DNA from: Strongylocentrotus purpuratus
Lineage: Eukaryota > Echinodermata > Echinoidea > Camarodonta > Strongylocentrotidae
Direction: 5' to 3'
Length of the DNA stretch: 64,000 nt
NCBI RefSeq assembly: GCF_000002235.5
Contig: NW_022145611.1
Location: 13,610,882 to 13,674,881 of the forward strand
In this document: positions 32,234-45,300 of the stretch, piece by piece
Numbering within the stretch: position 1 is the stretch's first letter
How the letters are laid out: each line of letters opens with the position of its first letter
The notes under the pieces: model-generated
Told to the model about the DNA's origin: nothing
Databases searched by the model: none
What the model saw: only the letters and a program-made list of their open reading frames with translations
Position numbers and translations under genes: made by a program

Positions 32234-33664
32234 TTTTTATGCCTCCGCCACCGAAGGTGGTGCCGGAGGCATCATGTTTTCGGGTTGTCCGTCCGTACGT
32301 CCGTACGTCCGTACGTCCGTCCGTACGTCCGTCCGTCCGTCCCGTTTGACCGTTATCACAATATCTCAAGAACCATTTAAGATTTAAACTTAAGACTCGG
32401 GAATAGTATTTATCACCATAGGAAGACGATCTGATTAGATTTTGGAGTACGTAGGTCAAAGGTCACAGGTCACAGAGGTCAACTTATGAAATTCCTTGTA
32501 TTGAGTTTGTTAGCGTGATATCTCAAGAACCATTTGAGATTTAAACTTAAAAATTAAGGATAGTATGTATCACCATAGGAAGACGATCTGATTAGATTTT
32601 GGAGCACGTATGTCAAAGGTCAAGGGTCACAGAGGTCAACTTATGAAATTCCATACATTGAGATTGTTATCATGATATCTCAAGAACCACTGGAGATTTA
32701 AACTTCAAACTTAGTGATAGTGTGTATCGCTATAGGAAAACAATCTGATTACATTTTGGAGCACGTAGGTCAAAGGTCAAAGGTCACAGGGCTCATTATG
32801 TATGCAAAAACAGCTTGTGATCACGTTATCTGAACAACCGATTGATGGATTCCTGCCAAACTTTGGTCATGTATTTATCTTGCAGAGCTGATGAACTGAT
32901 TAGATTTTGGGGTCACGAGGTCAAAGGTCAAAGGTCACAGGGCTCATTATGTATGCAAAAATAGCTTGTGATCGCGTTATCTGAAGAACTGATTGATGGA
33001 TTCCTGCCAAACTTTGGTCATGTATGTATCTTGCAAAGCCAATGAACTGATTATATTTTGGGGTCACGAGGTCAAAGGTCACAGCGCACATTATGTATGC
33101 AAAAACAGCTCGTGATCGCGTTATCTGAACAACCGATTGATGGATTCCTGCCAAACTTTGGTCATGTAACTATGTTACTTGCAGAGCTGATGAACTGATT
33201 AGATTTTGGGGTCATGAGGTAAAGGTCAAGGTCATGCGGCTCATTATGTATGCAAAAATAGCTTGTGATCGTATTATCATTAGAACAGATTGATTGATTC
33301 CTGCCAAACTTAGATCATTTATCTTGCAGAGCCAATGAATGGTTCATAAGATCAAAGGTCATGGGCTCATTATGTATGCAAAAATAGCTTGTGGACGCAT
33401 TCTCATTAGAACTGACAGATGGATTACTATTTAACTCAGGAAATCTTGCAGAGCCAATGAACTGAGTAGATTTTAGGGTCATGAGGTCAAAGATCAAAGG
33501 GTCATATATGTTTATGAGAAATTGCTTGTAATCACGATATTCTGAGAACATGTTAATGGATTACAATTGAACTTGAATTTGAAAAATTTCTTCCGTTTCG
33601 GTTTGTAAAATTGCTCTAAGACGGAGGCATCATTTTTGACTGCGCGCAGTCGAATTCCATCTAG
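32234..33664 (+). mobile_element. Helentron/Helitron2-like non-autonomous element, copy 3
   Basis: Nearly identical to copy 2 and the same length but for about 8 bp. The right flank after CTAG is a T-run (T7), the left flank ...CAAGAAC. It lies between ARID4 and BRF1. Confidence 0.68.
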
Positions 33665-34036
33665 TTTTTTTCTTTATCTTTTTTTTTCTTTTTAAGCAGA
33701 GGTGTTCTCTCTCCATACCTGAGAAGCATTCATTTGTAGATATGTAGATTAAAATGTGTGGGTTTTAGTAGAACGGCTTACTCATCATGAAGTACATTTT
33801 TCGCATACTAGTTTAGTAATTGCTACTTTCTGTACTTTCCTTTTCTGAACTCTCTGTCGATGTGGATGTGATACACTTTTATGCTCACAATCCAATAAAA
33901 TCTTGCCTTCTAGATTTTGAAGAAAAAAAACTTTTGAGTGAAAGGAGTGTTTCTTTCATGTTTTATACTTTTGTGTCAGTTTGGTTTAATTTTTTGTCAT
34001 TTGTCCTCGCTTATCCTTTTAAGTGTCCTTTCTGTC

Positions 34037-34038
<2 letters not shown>

Positions 34039-34084
<46 letters not shown>

Positions 34085-34110
34085 TGTCTGTCCCCCTCTC
34101 TTTCTCTCTC
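34039..34110. repeat. (CT)n microsatellite
   Basis: Long TCTC array with a CTGTCTGTCC interruption. Confidence 0.95.
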
Positions 34111-35055
34111 TTCCATGTTCATTTCTAAATTGCTAATAACATGACACTCTTACATCATAATCTTAAGCATGTTGAGTTTCAATTCAAGAAGATCAAAATG
34201 TAAATGAAAATGAAATGAACAATCCATTTGTCCAATAGTTATGTGAAAATATGATAAATTGACATATCCGAATATAAGCTTGTCTCATAAATAATTTATT
34301 CAAGGTCTTTCAAAGAAGTTAATAGTAATGTACCGTTCATAAATATTTTTCATTCATCATCAAAACTAAAGTTCCTCTAAAATCAGTATAAACCTTGGTA
34401 TGGTGTAATGCCTTTTGCCCTCGGGATCCCCTGTACCTCATTGCCCCAAGAAGAATTCATTGAACACTAAAGTAGGTGAAAAAAAAAAAAAAAAGTAACA
34501 TTAATGTTCTCCTTTTTTTAATCTTAACAAAAGATGTGTAACAAAATTTGAAGCAATCTGATATGTCACATGTTCAAACTTGAGGTAGGGTTTCACATTC
34601 TAACCAAATTGTGCCAATTTGAAGAGAGTTGATACACTACCAAGAAAAGAAGATCAGATCATTCCCAAAGTAGATAATACAGGCACAGAATATATATCTA
34701 TCTATCCTGATATATTCTGCAAGCTCAGAGGTTAATTGCGACATTTCGCACACATCTCCATTATATGCCATTCTAGTACATGCACTCTTGCAGTGTCGTT
34801 CCACTCCAGGTCTTTTTTTCTCCACCAAGTTGTTTCCCGGCTTTCCTCTCGAATTAGTACCTTAACTTTACCTTCTGATAAATATTTCAAGAGACTCTGC
34901 ATGATGTCTTTTTCACATGACCAAAACATTTGACAAACACAAACAAAAGTTGCACATTTTTTAAAGACAGGGGTGTTGATGAATCATGGCGCTCCACCCC
35001 TGTGATGCAGCCCTTATATCATAAAACTGAACACAGGAACAAATAATTTGTTATA

Positions 35056-35089
35056 CCAGGGAGATGAGAGTTAACTCTCATCTCCCTGG
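35056..35089. repeat. Perfect 34-bp palindrome without spacer
   Basis: The 17-bp arm CCAGGGAGATGAGAGTT is followed directly by its exact reverse complement. Outside it the match goes on imperfectly (TATA / TATA). Confidence 0.9.
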
Positions 35090-36889
35090 TTATACTGTAA
35101 TATTCTTCTTATTCAAACGTAACAGGACTCGTGTATTATAAATAAATAGAAATCATTTCCCTACCCATAACCCCCCCCCCCCCCCCCCCCACCTGGTAGA
35201 TGTGGTTGATTAACTGGGTATTAATTATTAGGGCAGCTGCCTCCCATCATAAAACGAGAAGGGACCACTGACCCCTTAATTCCCATAAAAGACAGGTGAA
35301 GTAAACAAAAATACGTCATAGGCCCATCACCAGGTAAGTTTTTGTATTAATTTGATCATGTCACCAGCATAGTTGTTAATCATCTTTTTCTTCCAATTAA
35401 AAAAGTGCTTATTTTGCAGTTTCATTTATCATTACTTTGTCAAAGAAAATAAAGTGACTTAGAATGGTAGGAGCAGTATTAGATATTGAGTTCTTTATCA
35501 GGGTGTCACCTTAATTGTCTTGTCGGTCGAGAGATTACCATAAAACCATAACAAACTTTGACATTTAAAAGGTGCATTTTCTTAGATGTAAATATTAAAA
35601 TTATTTTGAGTTATTAAAGCTATAGCCCTGAGAAACAAGTTATTTTCTGTGGAAATGGAATCATAATACAACAAGCGAGAGTGCCCCCTCCATACATTTA
35701 TACTAATTCAAGATGATTAATATTTGAATTGATACTTGAATTGAATTGATTATGACAGGTGGTGCTGTATATTATGTCACTTATCTTTAAAAAGAGAGGA
35801 AATGTGAAAAATCCCAGGTAGGCCTTTTTTTCCTCAAAAAAGTTGCGTCGCATCTTTATCACAAAGGGCCTAAATCTGATTCTGTGTCATAAAACACACA
35901 TTTTAAATATTCAGGTTTAGTTACAAAGATTTTTAATTTTATAAATTATCTACGAATTTGAATTTCGTGGGGCTATACATTTTGAGGTTCTCAAGTATGG
36001 AAAGTGCCGTTTCAAAATTTTCTTTTCTTTTGTAGACTTTTCTGAGGATACCTTACATGTATTTTGCGAAGCTAGTCTCGAGAATTTCGACCAAATTCTG
36101 TTACCAGAAATAGCACCGAAATGTAAGCACACATATTCATTTCATTGATGAACGATATATATAATTGAAGAAATATGCGTCACTTTCTTTTGAGCAAATT
36201 ATATTAGGTTTTACAGTATTTTATAATAATTTGAAAAATACTCTAGCAATTACATGTAACACTACACAAATAAGTACATATGGGACAGTAATAATGTTGA
36301 ACGGAGGTTTTTGGATATGAACTTTTAATTTATGATTGTTAGTTCAATCAAATTGTTTTAGCCTACTCGTGCGTAAAGAAATATATATAGATAAATGTGG
36401 GGAATCTGAGGTTTGCCAAGGTTTGTATTTTGCATTAGAACCAACTTTAATTTATTCTAAATCCATTGGCTGCATGCTGTCGTCTGACGGTCTGGTGATG
36501 TGGCTAAAGTAAAAATTATGAAGTCTTGCCCTTTTATCTACAAGATTTTCTAACCAAAAAGTGTATGAGACAGGTATAAAGCAACTATTAAGGATGACAT
36601 TCTTAGCATGATATACAGTTTCTCAGCACGATAAGACATTAGGGTAATGTGACGTCATTTTCTTTATATCACAACGTGACGTATGGTCTACTAATACTGT
36701 GCAAAGTTGTTTATCAACGCACGGCCCAGAGTGCAATAGCGGTGAATGCAGTACGCGCGAGGTTTCTTCAGATTGGTGCCGCTCTGTGCAACGAGCCGCT
36801 TGCGGTGACGTGAGTTGACAGTGCGAACCATCTGAAAAAACCGAGCGTACACTGCATTTACGTTTCGCACAACAGGGTCAAGTGCGTTA

Positions 36890-37607
36890 GGGTAGAGTGC
36901 CCAGTATTCGGTCACTTACGGGGAAATCACTAATATTTTGAATTCTTACCTCTTTTATTTGGCAATCTACCCATCAAAAGAAAAGAAATTTATTCCTCTA
37001 ACAGGATTTTATAGTCACTTAAAATAAGCAAAATACTTCCGAAAGAAGACGGAGCATTTTTCTGCCCAGAATTCGGTCACGCGATTTGTGCGTGGTATCT
37101 CCGTTGCAAAGGAGCGTAGCGTATTTGCGCACTATTTTCACACAATTGCGCGATAAAGCACTGAATGTCAATGCGTTGACCGAATACTGGCTGAGCGATA
37201 CCGCATGGCAAGGGTATCGTATAAATACCTCTTGCACATCGGCAAGTGCGTCATTTGCAAATTCGCTGCGATGGAGCGAACACAGAAGTGATTCTCTTCA
37301 CACACATACTAAATTCATTGTGACAGCACACGTAGTTGTTTCGCAATAGACTTCTACATATGGCTATGCATGTTAGCGCATGTGCTAAGAGAACGCGGAA
37401 GTGCGGAAGTGCGGAAAGTTGTGCGACACTGACCAATTTCAAGCTAAGTTGGAGATCTTTCCGGGGCCCTAAATCTGATTTAATTTGGAGACTTAAGAAA
37501 AGTTGTTCAGCTGCCTGATTTGTGCAAGTTTCGTGGCTCATAAATTATTTTTTGAATTGTTACAGCTGTTGAAACGGCTGTCTGACCGAATACTGGGCGC
37601 GCTACCC
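36890..37607. mobile_element. 718-bp TA-flanked inverted-repeat element
   Basis: 25-bp terminal inverted repeats (23 matches) begin GGGTAG and contain GCCCAGTATTCGGTCA. They are flanked by TA on both sides, as for Tc1/mariner-like target duplications. Internal near-copies of the end motif lie at about 37062 (CCCAGAATTCGGTCA) and 37177 (TGACCGAATACTGG), suggesting nested or stem-loop structure. No transposase coding was seen; family not identified. Confidence 0.65.
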
Positions 37608-37609
37608 TA

Positions 37610-39141
37610 TTTGTTTTATAAAATAGCGACACAAATAGCAACAAACAAAAGTTTAGATCTTAAGTTAGAGTCTACGAGAGTTCGATCTAGATCTAGAGTT
37701 ATGTTGGTTCTACTAGACTAAAATAAGAGTAAGACCTTGCAGGCTTACCAAAAAGTCCACGGGATTCATTGTTTGATTAAAAATAAAATCCATAGGGGGT
37801 CTAGAGACGAGTCTACATCAGACAGCTGAAATTCCTGGCTTCATTATATAATCCAAAAGTCAAAACAGGTCTAACTCCAAGGCAAGCTTTCTAATAATTA
37901 ATACCCCGCTCTAGCTAGCTACCCTGCGCTGGGGATCATGGTGGAGCGTACAATATTAGCTACGCGTAGCCTATAGCCTACAATGCACTCGAGGGAGCGT
38001 ACTAGTACTACGCGTATGCGCGTGCGCGCTGGATCTCCATCACGTGTATTATAACTTTTTTTGCGCTTTTTCTGCACTCATTTCTGCAAAATCGTGCTTG
38101 CATCAAAAATTTGTACATGTCATGTGACGCGTATTGACCAATCACGATGCTTAAAATACTAGAGCCATTTTATAAAGAAATCTATCTAGATCTATTCAAA
38201 TTTTTAGATGCTTCCTTCCCAGGTGTGTGTTTTGTACTACAATTCTCCCTATTGCCAATGCATACAAAATTCATAGATGTAGCCTCTTGCAAGTAATTTC
38301 GAGCCAATTCCGGGACTTACTTACTTCCATCATGCATGGTACACGTATAATGACGTATATGTGCATTGTACGTAGGTATGTGTGCGAAAGCCATTTCTAG
38401 GTTTCTCAATTTTTTGTGATGGCAGCAATGAAAAACAAGAGAAGAATACTCCAAATCTGCATGCATATCGACAACCAGAACGAAACAATGGAAGGCTCTC
38501 AAAGCTTTGAGAAAAATTGATGGGTTTAACTTTAGAATACCCCACCAAAACAGTATATCCATTGATCGTCCAACAAGCCAACAAACCCTTTATTGTAGTC
38601 CCATCTATTAGTAGTTAGACACGTTTTCGCACTAGTCAATGAACACAACCAAAGAAACTATTTGTTAGTATTACTATGCTAATACCAATTACTCTTGCCC
38701 AGGCCCATCACTCATCTAAATATCTTTTTAGTATGATTAACAATATTTTCATACATTCTTGTAATGATCGATGAACTCTTGAAATTGCTTGAAAATCGCA
38801 ATTAATCACTGTAATAACTCTCAGAAAAGAATTACACACACAAACCCAGACATGCACAGTGCAGCCGCATGGCAGAAATTGGAAGTGACTTGGTCATCAA
38901 ACTATCCCAGAGTGCACTTGAAATGGGGCCTGAACGTAACATACGTGTACATATTATATTTTGGCGAGAGTGAAAGTGAAAGATATTACATGGTTTAAAA
39001 ATGAATGGAAAAAAATGAAAAAATGACTAGAAATGATGGATTTTATTGTTTTGTTTCATTAAATTGGCTTGATTTACCAGTCATCAAATTTACCAAATCA
39101 CACTTCTTAATAGAAAATGATTTATTATCTATTGTAAACAG
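37610..39141 (+). promoter_or_regulatory. BRF1 upstream region, candidate promoter near 38.0-38.15 kb
   Basis: A CpG-richer patch (37890-38045) ends with CACGTG (about 38041), then TGACGCG and CCAAT (38138-38142). An acceptor (gtaaacag, 39141) precedes the start codon by 36 nt, so a non-coding first exon lies upstream, plausibly here. Placement is inference. Confidence 0.35.
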
Positions 39142-39177
39142 TTTCACCAGCCCTTAGGCCCTACAGACATACCAGCT

Positions 39178-39364
39178 ATGTCTAAGGCAACCGTGTGCAG
39201 TAATTGTGGCGGTAGTGACATAGACACAGACCAGGCTCGAGGTAATGCTGTCTGCGTGTCCTGTGGAGCGGTCATTGAAGACAACTTCATCGTCTCTGAG
39301 GTGGGCTTTGCAGAGAACACTCTTGGAGGAACTTCTGTGATCGGCCAGTTTGTTTCATCCGAGG
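39178..39364 (+). CDS. BRF1: BRF1 exon 1 (start, zinc ribbon)
   Basis: [20 protein letters not shown] to IGQFVSSEG; human [20 protein letters not shown]. This ATG is the first in the exon and lies 36 nt after an acceptor. Donor gtaaat. Confidence 0.95.
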
Positions 39365-42300
39365 GTAAATGTCACAATTCTGTTAAAAGTCATATCACCT
39401 AAGTGTAAATAAAAATCTTACTTAGGTATAGTGGTTAATGTTCAAATATGCTCACTTCACTTTGTATGACGACCAAGTTCAATTTGCAGGCAATCAAATA
39501 AAAGTCTAGTTAACTGTCTCATCCGATGTACATACAAGATTTGGATAGTAGAGTTACAGGTTCTATTGAAATTGTTCTTCTATGAATCAGTTGTTATGCT
39601 AACATTTTATAAAAATATTTTTTACAGTTTTTGAAAAAATAATGGTCACTATTCATTGTGATTGATTGGTTTTTTCATAATTTTGGAGGTCTTCTATGAA
39701 ACTATGACACATATATGTCCCAAATGTAGTGATATGCTAGACACCATACAGATCAATCAATGTCTCTTGGATAACCTTTAATATGGAACAAATCCTTTTC
39801 TGTCATTACTCTATATTATAAACAATTTGTTCACAGTGATTAAATTATTGTTATCTCTTTCCATTTCCCTACAGGTGATAAGAGTCATACTTTAGGAAAC
39901 AACTTTCGTCATGGCTATGGCAAAGAATCCAGAACAGTTACACTTCAACAAGGTAAAGATCTAGCCTCATGCAAGTCACTATGCGTTTGCACGGTCGTGT
40001 TGCCTCTAGAATGCTTCACAGCTGATCATTAATTTTTATTAGAAATTGGCAACAATTCGGCCTCGGTCATATCAGTGGAGATTTCTTGTCTAGGTTATGT
40101 ATTATTTTTATTGTAGGTTATGTAATGTTGCAGAAAAAATTGCAATATGCTCTGATACAGTAATTATGCTGTAAGTGGGAGGCTTTCTGGAATATGATTA
40201 TAACGTAAAGAATTTATTTTTACTGCAAAGTGGTTATTGGTTTGACAAAATTATCTCCTAATATTATATATCTTTGTGTTGTATGTAATATTTTATAGTC
40301 AATATGAGTTGAAATTATTCTAGATGTATTTGAACTTGTTTCTACAGGTGTACAATGAAAGAGATTACAGTAACATACCTTATCATAGTATCAAATCTTA
40401 CTATGATAACATATATCTTATGATGATCAACTGCTCTTTTTCAGGTAAGAGACACATCCAGAACTTGGGTGGGCAGTTGAAGTTGAACCAGCATCGTAAT
40501 GACATGGCCTATAACTTCTTCAAGATGGCTGTTCAGAAGAAGCTGACAAGAGGAAGAAAGACCATGCACATTGTAGCGGCCTGTCTCTATCTGGTCTGTC
40601 GACTGGAGTCTACTCCTCGTATCCTTGATATAATGCAATTCTCTTTTATAGGAAGAAGAGAACTATGCCAATATTTACCAAAGATTTTTTTACTTGTTTG
40701 AACACAAAATATTCACGCTTTGAGGTCTATTGGGGAACATGCTGCTGTTTTGATGCACCACATACTGTGGCTCTCCCTGGACTAGCCCGCCTCTTCCTCA
40801 AAAAAATATGCGCTGTATTTCAATTTAGCACAAGAGACTAAAAAAATGCTTACTATAACTATTCATACACAACATTCTAGTTGATCTGAAGACCTTTTAT
40901 TGACCTTGATTCCTACTTTAGATAGATCTCCACTTTCCGAAATATCTGTCGAAACCAACAATAGTCGGCCACTCCCTGTAGGAAAGAAGCACTACCACAG
41001 ATCATAATTTGTGGCCCTTTTCCTGAATTAAAATAATATTTAAATGGTATGCAGCTCTCGCTCAGTCATGCGTTGTCTGCACATGGTGTAATATGTATTA
41101 AGGTCCATGATGGTTAAAAGTATGTATTGTCCTTGCTCTGTCATGTACTTTTGTTAGTGCAATAATTGCAAAGATAAATAATGACTTGATATGATTTAGC
41201 ATGAATTCTTTTTCCTTAACCGATAACCTCTCCAGATATGTTGCTAGATCTCAGTGACTTGCTACAGGTAAGCTATTACACATTATTTTTAATATTCAAT
41301 CTAAAAAAACAGACCACTGTTAGGATATGCTTCATCCACAGTAGATGATTGATATTTAATTATAATGCTAAATCAGTTCAAAGGACTATTAACTCATTGC
41401 CTCCCGGAATCGGGTGGTTCCTGTATTAAACATATTGGGAATATGAAAATTTTGTAGTTAATGGGTTAATGCACATATCTGTAACTTACATTTATAACTT
41501 ATAGTATAAGTGATAATCTTAGAAAAAAAAAAGGGGGATTTAAAAAATAAATACATAGTATTAAAGGCACACTGTCTTACTTGTAGCTACTTGCTCCCTC
41601 TATAGTGAAAAATTCCCAAATCGGTGCCTGTTGGTCCCCCATGATCCTCTTTTTCTTATGTTAAATGAGAGCTGAGTTAATGAGATAGCCACCTGTCACA
41701 GTGACCTCGATGGCTCGCTGTGTGGTCTAATCCCTTCTGGCTGAAGTAGTAAAGCCTACCTTTAAAGTGGTACTGTAGTCCTAGAAGATTTGTTTTTCCT
41801 TCAGTGTTCTTTGGGATTTAGAGCTATGACACTCTATTATAATTTAACAAATCCTATAACCCTCATAATTTCTGGGATCTTGTTCCTGAGGAGTGATATG
41901 TTCAAGATTAGCCTTTGATGATCTATCATCACTGGCATGGGAGTGTTGTTTAAAACGAAAGGTGGGTGTATAGTGAATGCACTTTTTGATATCTACTTTA
42001 TTCTCTAGCACAGCAATCTTTATTCCACAAATAAAAGGACTCCATGTCATTAGAAAGCATGTTAACTGTTATGAAAATTGATATTACTATTATTATTTTT
42101 AATTTTATAACACAAAAAGATCTAAATGTTATATGCCATCATTGCACATCTACTGATATCTTGTGTTTGACTGCAATTCATGCACTCACTTGAGACAGTA
42201 GAGGGCAGTAATCTTTTATCTGATTTGATCATGTACTTTGTCAAACTAAGAGATAGGTATGAATCAAAGTAATGGAAACTGATGTATGAAAATGATGAAC

Positions 42301-45300
42301 GTTAAGCCAATTTCTGTTTCTCACTCTTATGTCATCGATTCATTCATCCATGTAGGGTGTGAGATTTAAAATAATATTGTCTATATCCAAAATTTTTTAT
42401 GAAATTTACTTTGTTTTCCCCAGGTGAATGTGTATGTTCTTGGGAAGACCTACCTCAAGTTGTGTCAGGAGCTTCACATCAATGTACCTGCAATCGGTAA
42501 GTCTTAATTTCAAATATTATTCATGATAATTTGATATCAATAATGTGTTTTCCTAGTGTTTAATAGCAAAGAGATAAAAACAATACAGTTTTCTTAAATT
42601 GTTACCAATATTTACTCGTGATGAATGATGTATTATAAGCTACTGAAATCATTGCATTTGACTGGCTGTTAGTGTTAGCAAATTCATCACAGATCTGCGG
42701 CAATTATTCTTGGTAACAATTTTCATGAAACAGGGCCAAGATTTATAATCATCTTTTAAACTACATCGCTGATCTTTTGTTGATTACATTCCTCCTTGTC
42801 TACAACTTGTAGCCAAGAAATCAACTCTCTACTTTTTTTGGTTTTTGTTATAATTGATTATTACATCTGCAGAATATCTGCAATCTAAATAGAAAATGAC
42901 AACAACAAACAATAGAACACATATTGGCTGGTCGGGAGAGGGGATGGTGGACAGTATCCAAAATATGAAACAAAACAAATAACACTTAAAATAACGGATG
43001 GGTTGGAAGGGGATGGGGGGGGGGGGGGGGGAGAGGCACTCCAATTTTGTGGGAATAGTTCTGTGAAAGTATATAAATAATTACAATAGCAATCCAGTGA
43101 ACCTAGAAAAGAAAATATTGAAGGGAAAGTAAAATATTTTCACTGTTCAGGCAGTTTCAATCGGAGCGTACATTTGACCTTGCTGCAATGATATCAATGC
43201 TTTCAATTTCAATATTATAAAATTCATCAAGGAAATACTGTTAAATTCCATTGAAAATAAATGAGAGAAGATGCATGGAAATTGTTGGGCATACTGCTCG
43301 AGAGGTATTTCATGATCAAAAGCAACACTCTTGATTATTTGGTGTTTTCACATGTTGTTTGCTGAGAGCGGGTATATCAAAATTGTATGACATGAATCTG
43401 GGGTATGTTCAATCAGGGTGGTCCATCCAACAAAACAAAATTGGAACAATCAAAGGATTATGAATAGATATAATTATGCGAAGCACAGAGTTCCTTATGG
43501 CTGGGCTCCAGGGCTTGCTTGCGGGCTCTAAGGTTCTTACTAGATGCACTCAGGTGCAATCTGATCCATATTTTGAGGCCTTTTCAAATACATTTTCTGA
43601 CTAATATGTCAGAAGTAATTTTGGTTGAAAATGAACATTGCTGATTTTTACACCTTGAGCTAATTTTTAAACCTGTCACTGTTTAATACTTGTACCCCGT
43701 GTGGCCTACTCTTCTTCAATACTTACTTTCTGAATATGAATATCAATTAAGCTGTAAAAAGTATTCGCAAATTTTCACCAGTTGTGAGTCAAAAGCTACA
43801 CATTATAAGCAAATCTTAGTAACAAAAAACTTGTATTTTGTAGACATGTTAATGTATTTATCAGTGTTGATGCAATCTGAATACTTCAGCAATACACCTC
43901 CAAGTGAAACCAATGACCATCCAGGGGGGTGTTTCACAAAGATCCCAACTCGAACTTAACTATAAGTTGGACTTAAATATTATGGAGAGTCATTTGTAGC
44001 TTTAAAAAAGAATATATTTAAAAGCGAAAATTCAAGTATTTTAGACTTTTTTATGAATTCCACATCAAGAACATGAAATGTCCTTGATAATAGAAAAAAT
44101 GAATGATTTAAATCAACATTTTATAGCTTTTAAAATAACTTTTACAAAATATTTTCATAGATGACAACAGCTTTTCATAATTTTTAAGTCCAACTTAGGA
44201 TTTTTTAAAACAACCCCAGGTGTACCCAAACCTTACTGGATTGTAATATCTTGTTGTCTTCTATAAACTGTATGTTAAGTTTTCCAAATTTGTGTACTAA
44301 ATGTTTACTTAAAGGTCATACAAAGTTTTGGTATAGGGTCATGAGTTTGGTTCAAATGAACATATTGGAAGCATATGTGATCCTACAATATTCGGTGATC
44401 GTTGTCGCGGTTAAAATCGAGTCTAAAGTTATGAAATTGTAAACAATGAACTCTTCATGATGTATAGCTCCCTCTCAAGGTCAACATATTGATTAAACCA
44501 TAAAACAATATTCTTGATTAAAATCGACCGATTGGCTATTCCTGTTTGGCAATTACATATCACAAGTACATATTCTGAGATTTTCATGGTCGCACTTACC
44601 ATTGTATGGCCGTAAGCGCTATTTGAATTTTATCAAAATTTACCGGGAGTACTGGTAAATTTTTTAATTTTTCTCGAAATTAGAAGTGTTTTAGGGACTA
44701 CATTTTCTAGTGCTTATAATACATCCACATGGTCATCAAAAAATATCAAAATTGTAAAGAATCAATATCCAACCAATTTTAAAAATCCCCCGAAACTTTA
44801 AATCTTAAATTTCTTTTCACTTTAAAGACTAACAGGTGATGGCCATTTTTATATTCCCATTTTATATTTATTGATGTTGTTAAAAAAAAAAATGTTTATT
44901 GGTATTTTTGTTTTTCTCTGGATTATTTATCCATATTTTTGAATTTCTGCTTTAATGACAGATTTTTGCTATGAAAGTTGTATTGCGCAGTTTTGTCCTG
45001 TAATGTAGGCATGTAGCAAACTTACAATTACAATGAAACTGCAATTCCACAAATTGTCGTCATGCTAATGAGAATAAATACCTTTGTAATACAGGAATTC
45101 TTCATTCTGTATATAATATACTATATGATGCATGAGAACAAAAATCAGCAAAGAGCAAAGTAAAAAGGAATACCTATCTTGCTTACATGTACATGTAGGT
45201 AAATGACAAAGATTTACATGTAATGGAAAGCCACTTGAAGTTCTTGAACCTTGTTTTTTTTTTTTACCTTGAGCTCACCTTTTTTGTAATTATGATTTAT

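Larger units (their letters stand above)
33665..36887. other. Intergenic DNA, no gene recognised
   Basis: AT-rich, with a (CT)n microsatellite at 34039-34110, a 20-base C run at 35171-35190 and the perfect palindrome at 35056-35089. Reading frames here are short and have no family resemblance. Confidence 0.5.
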
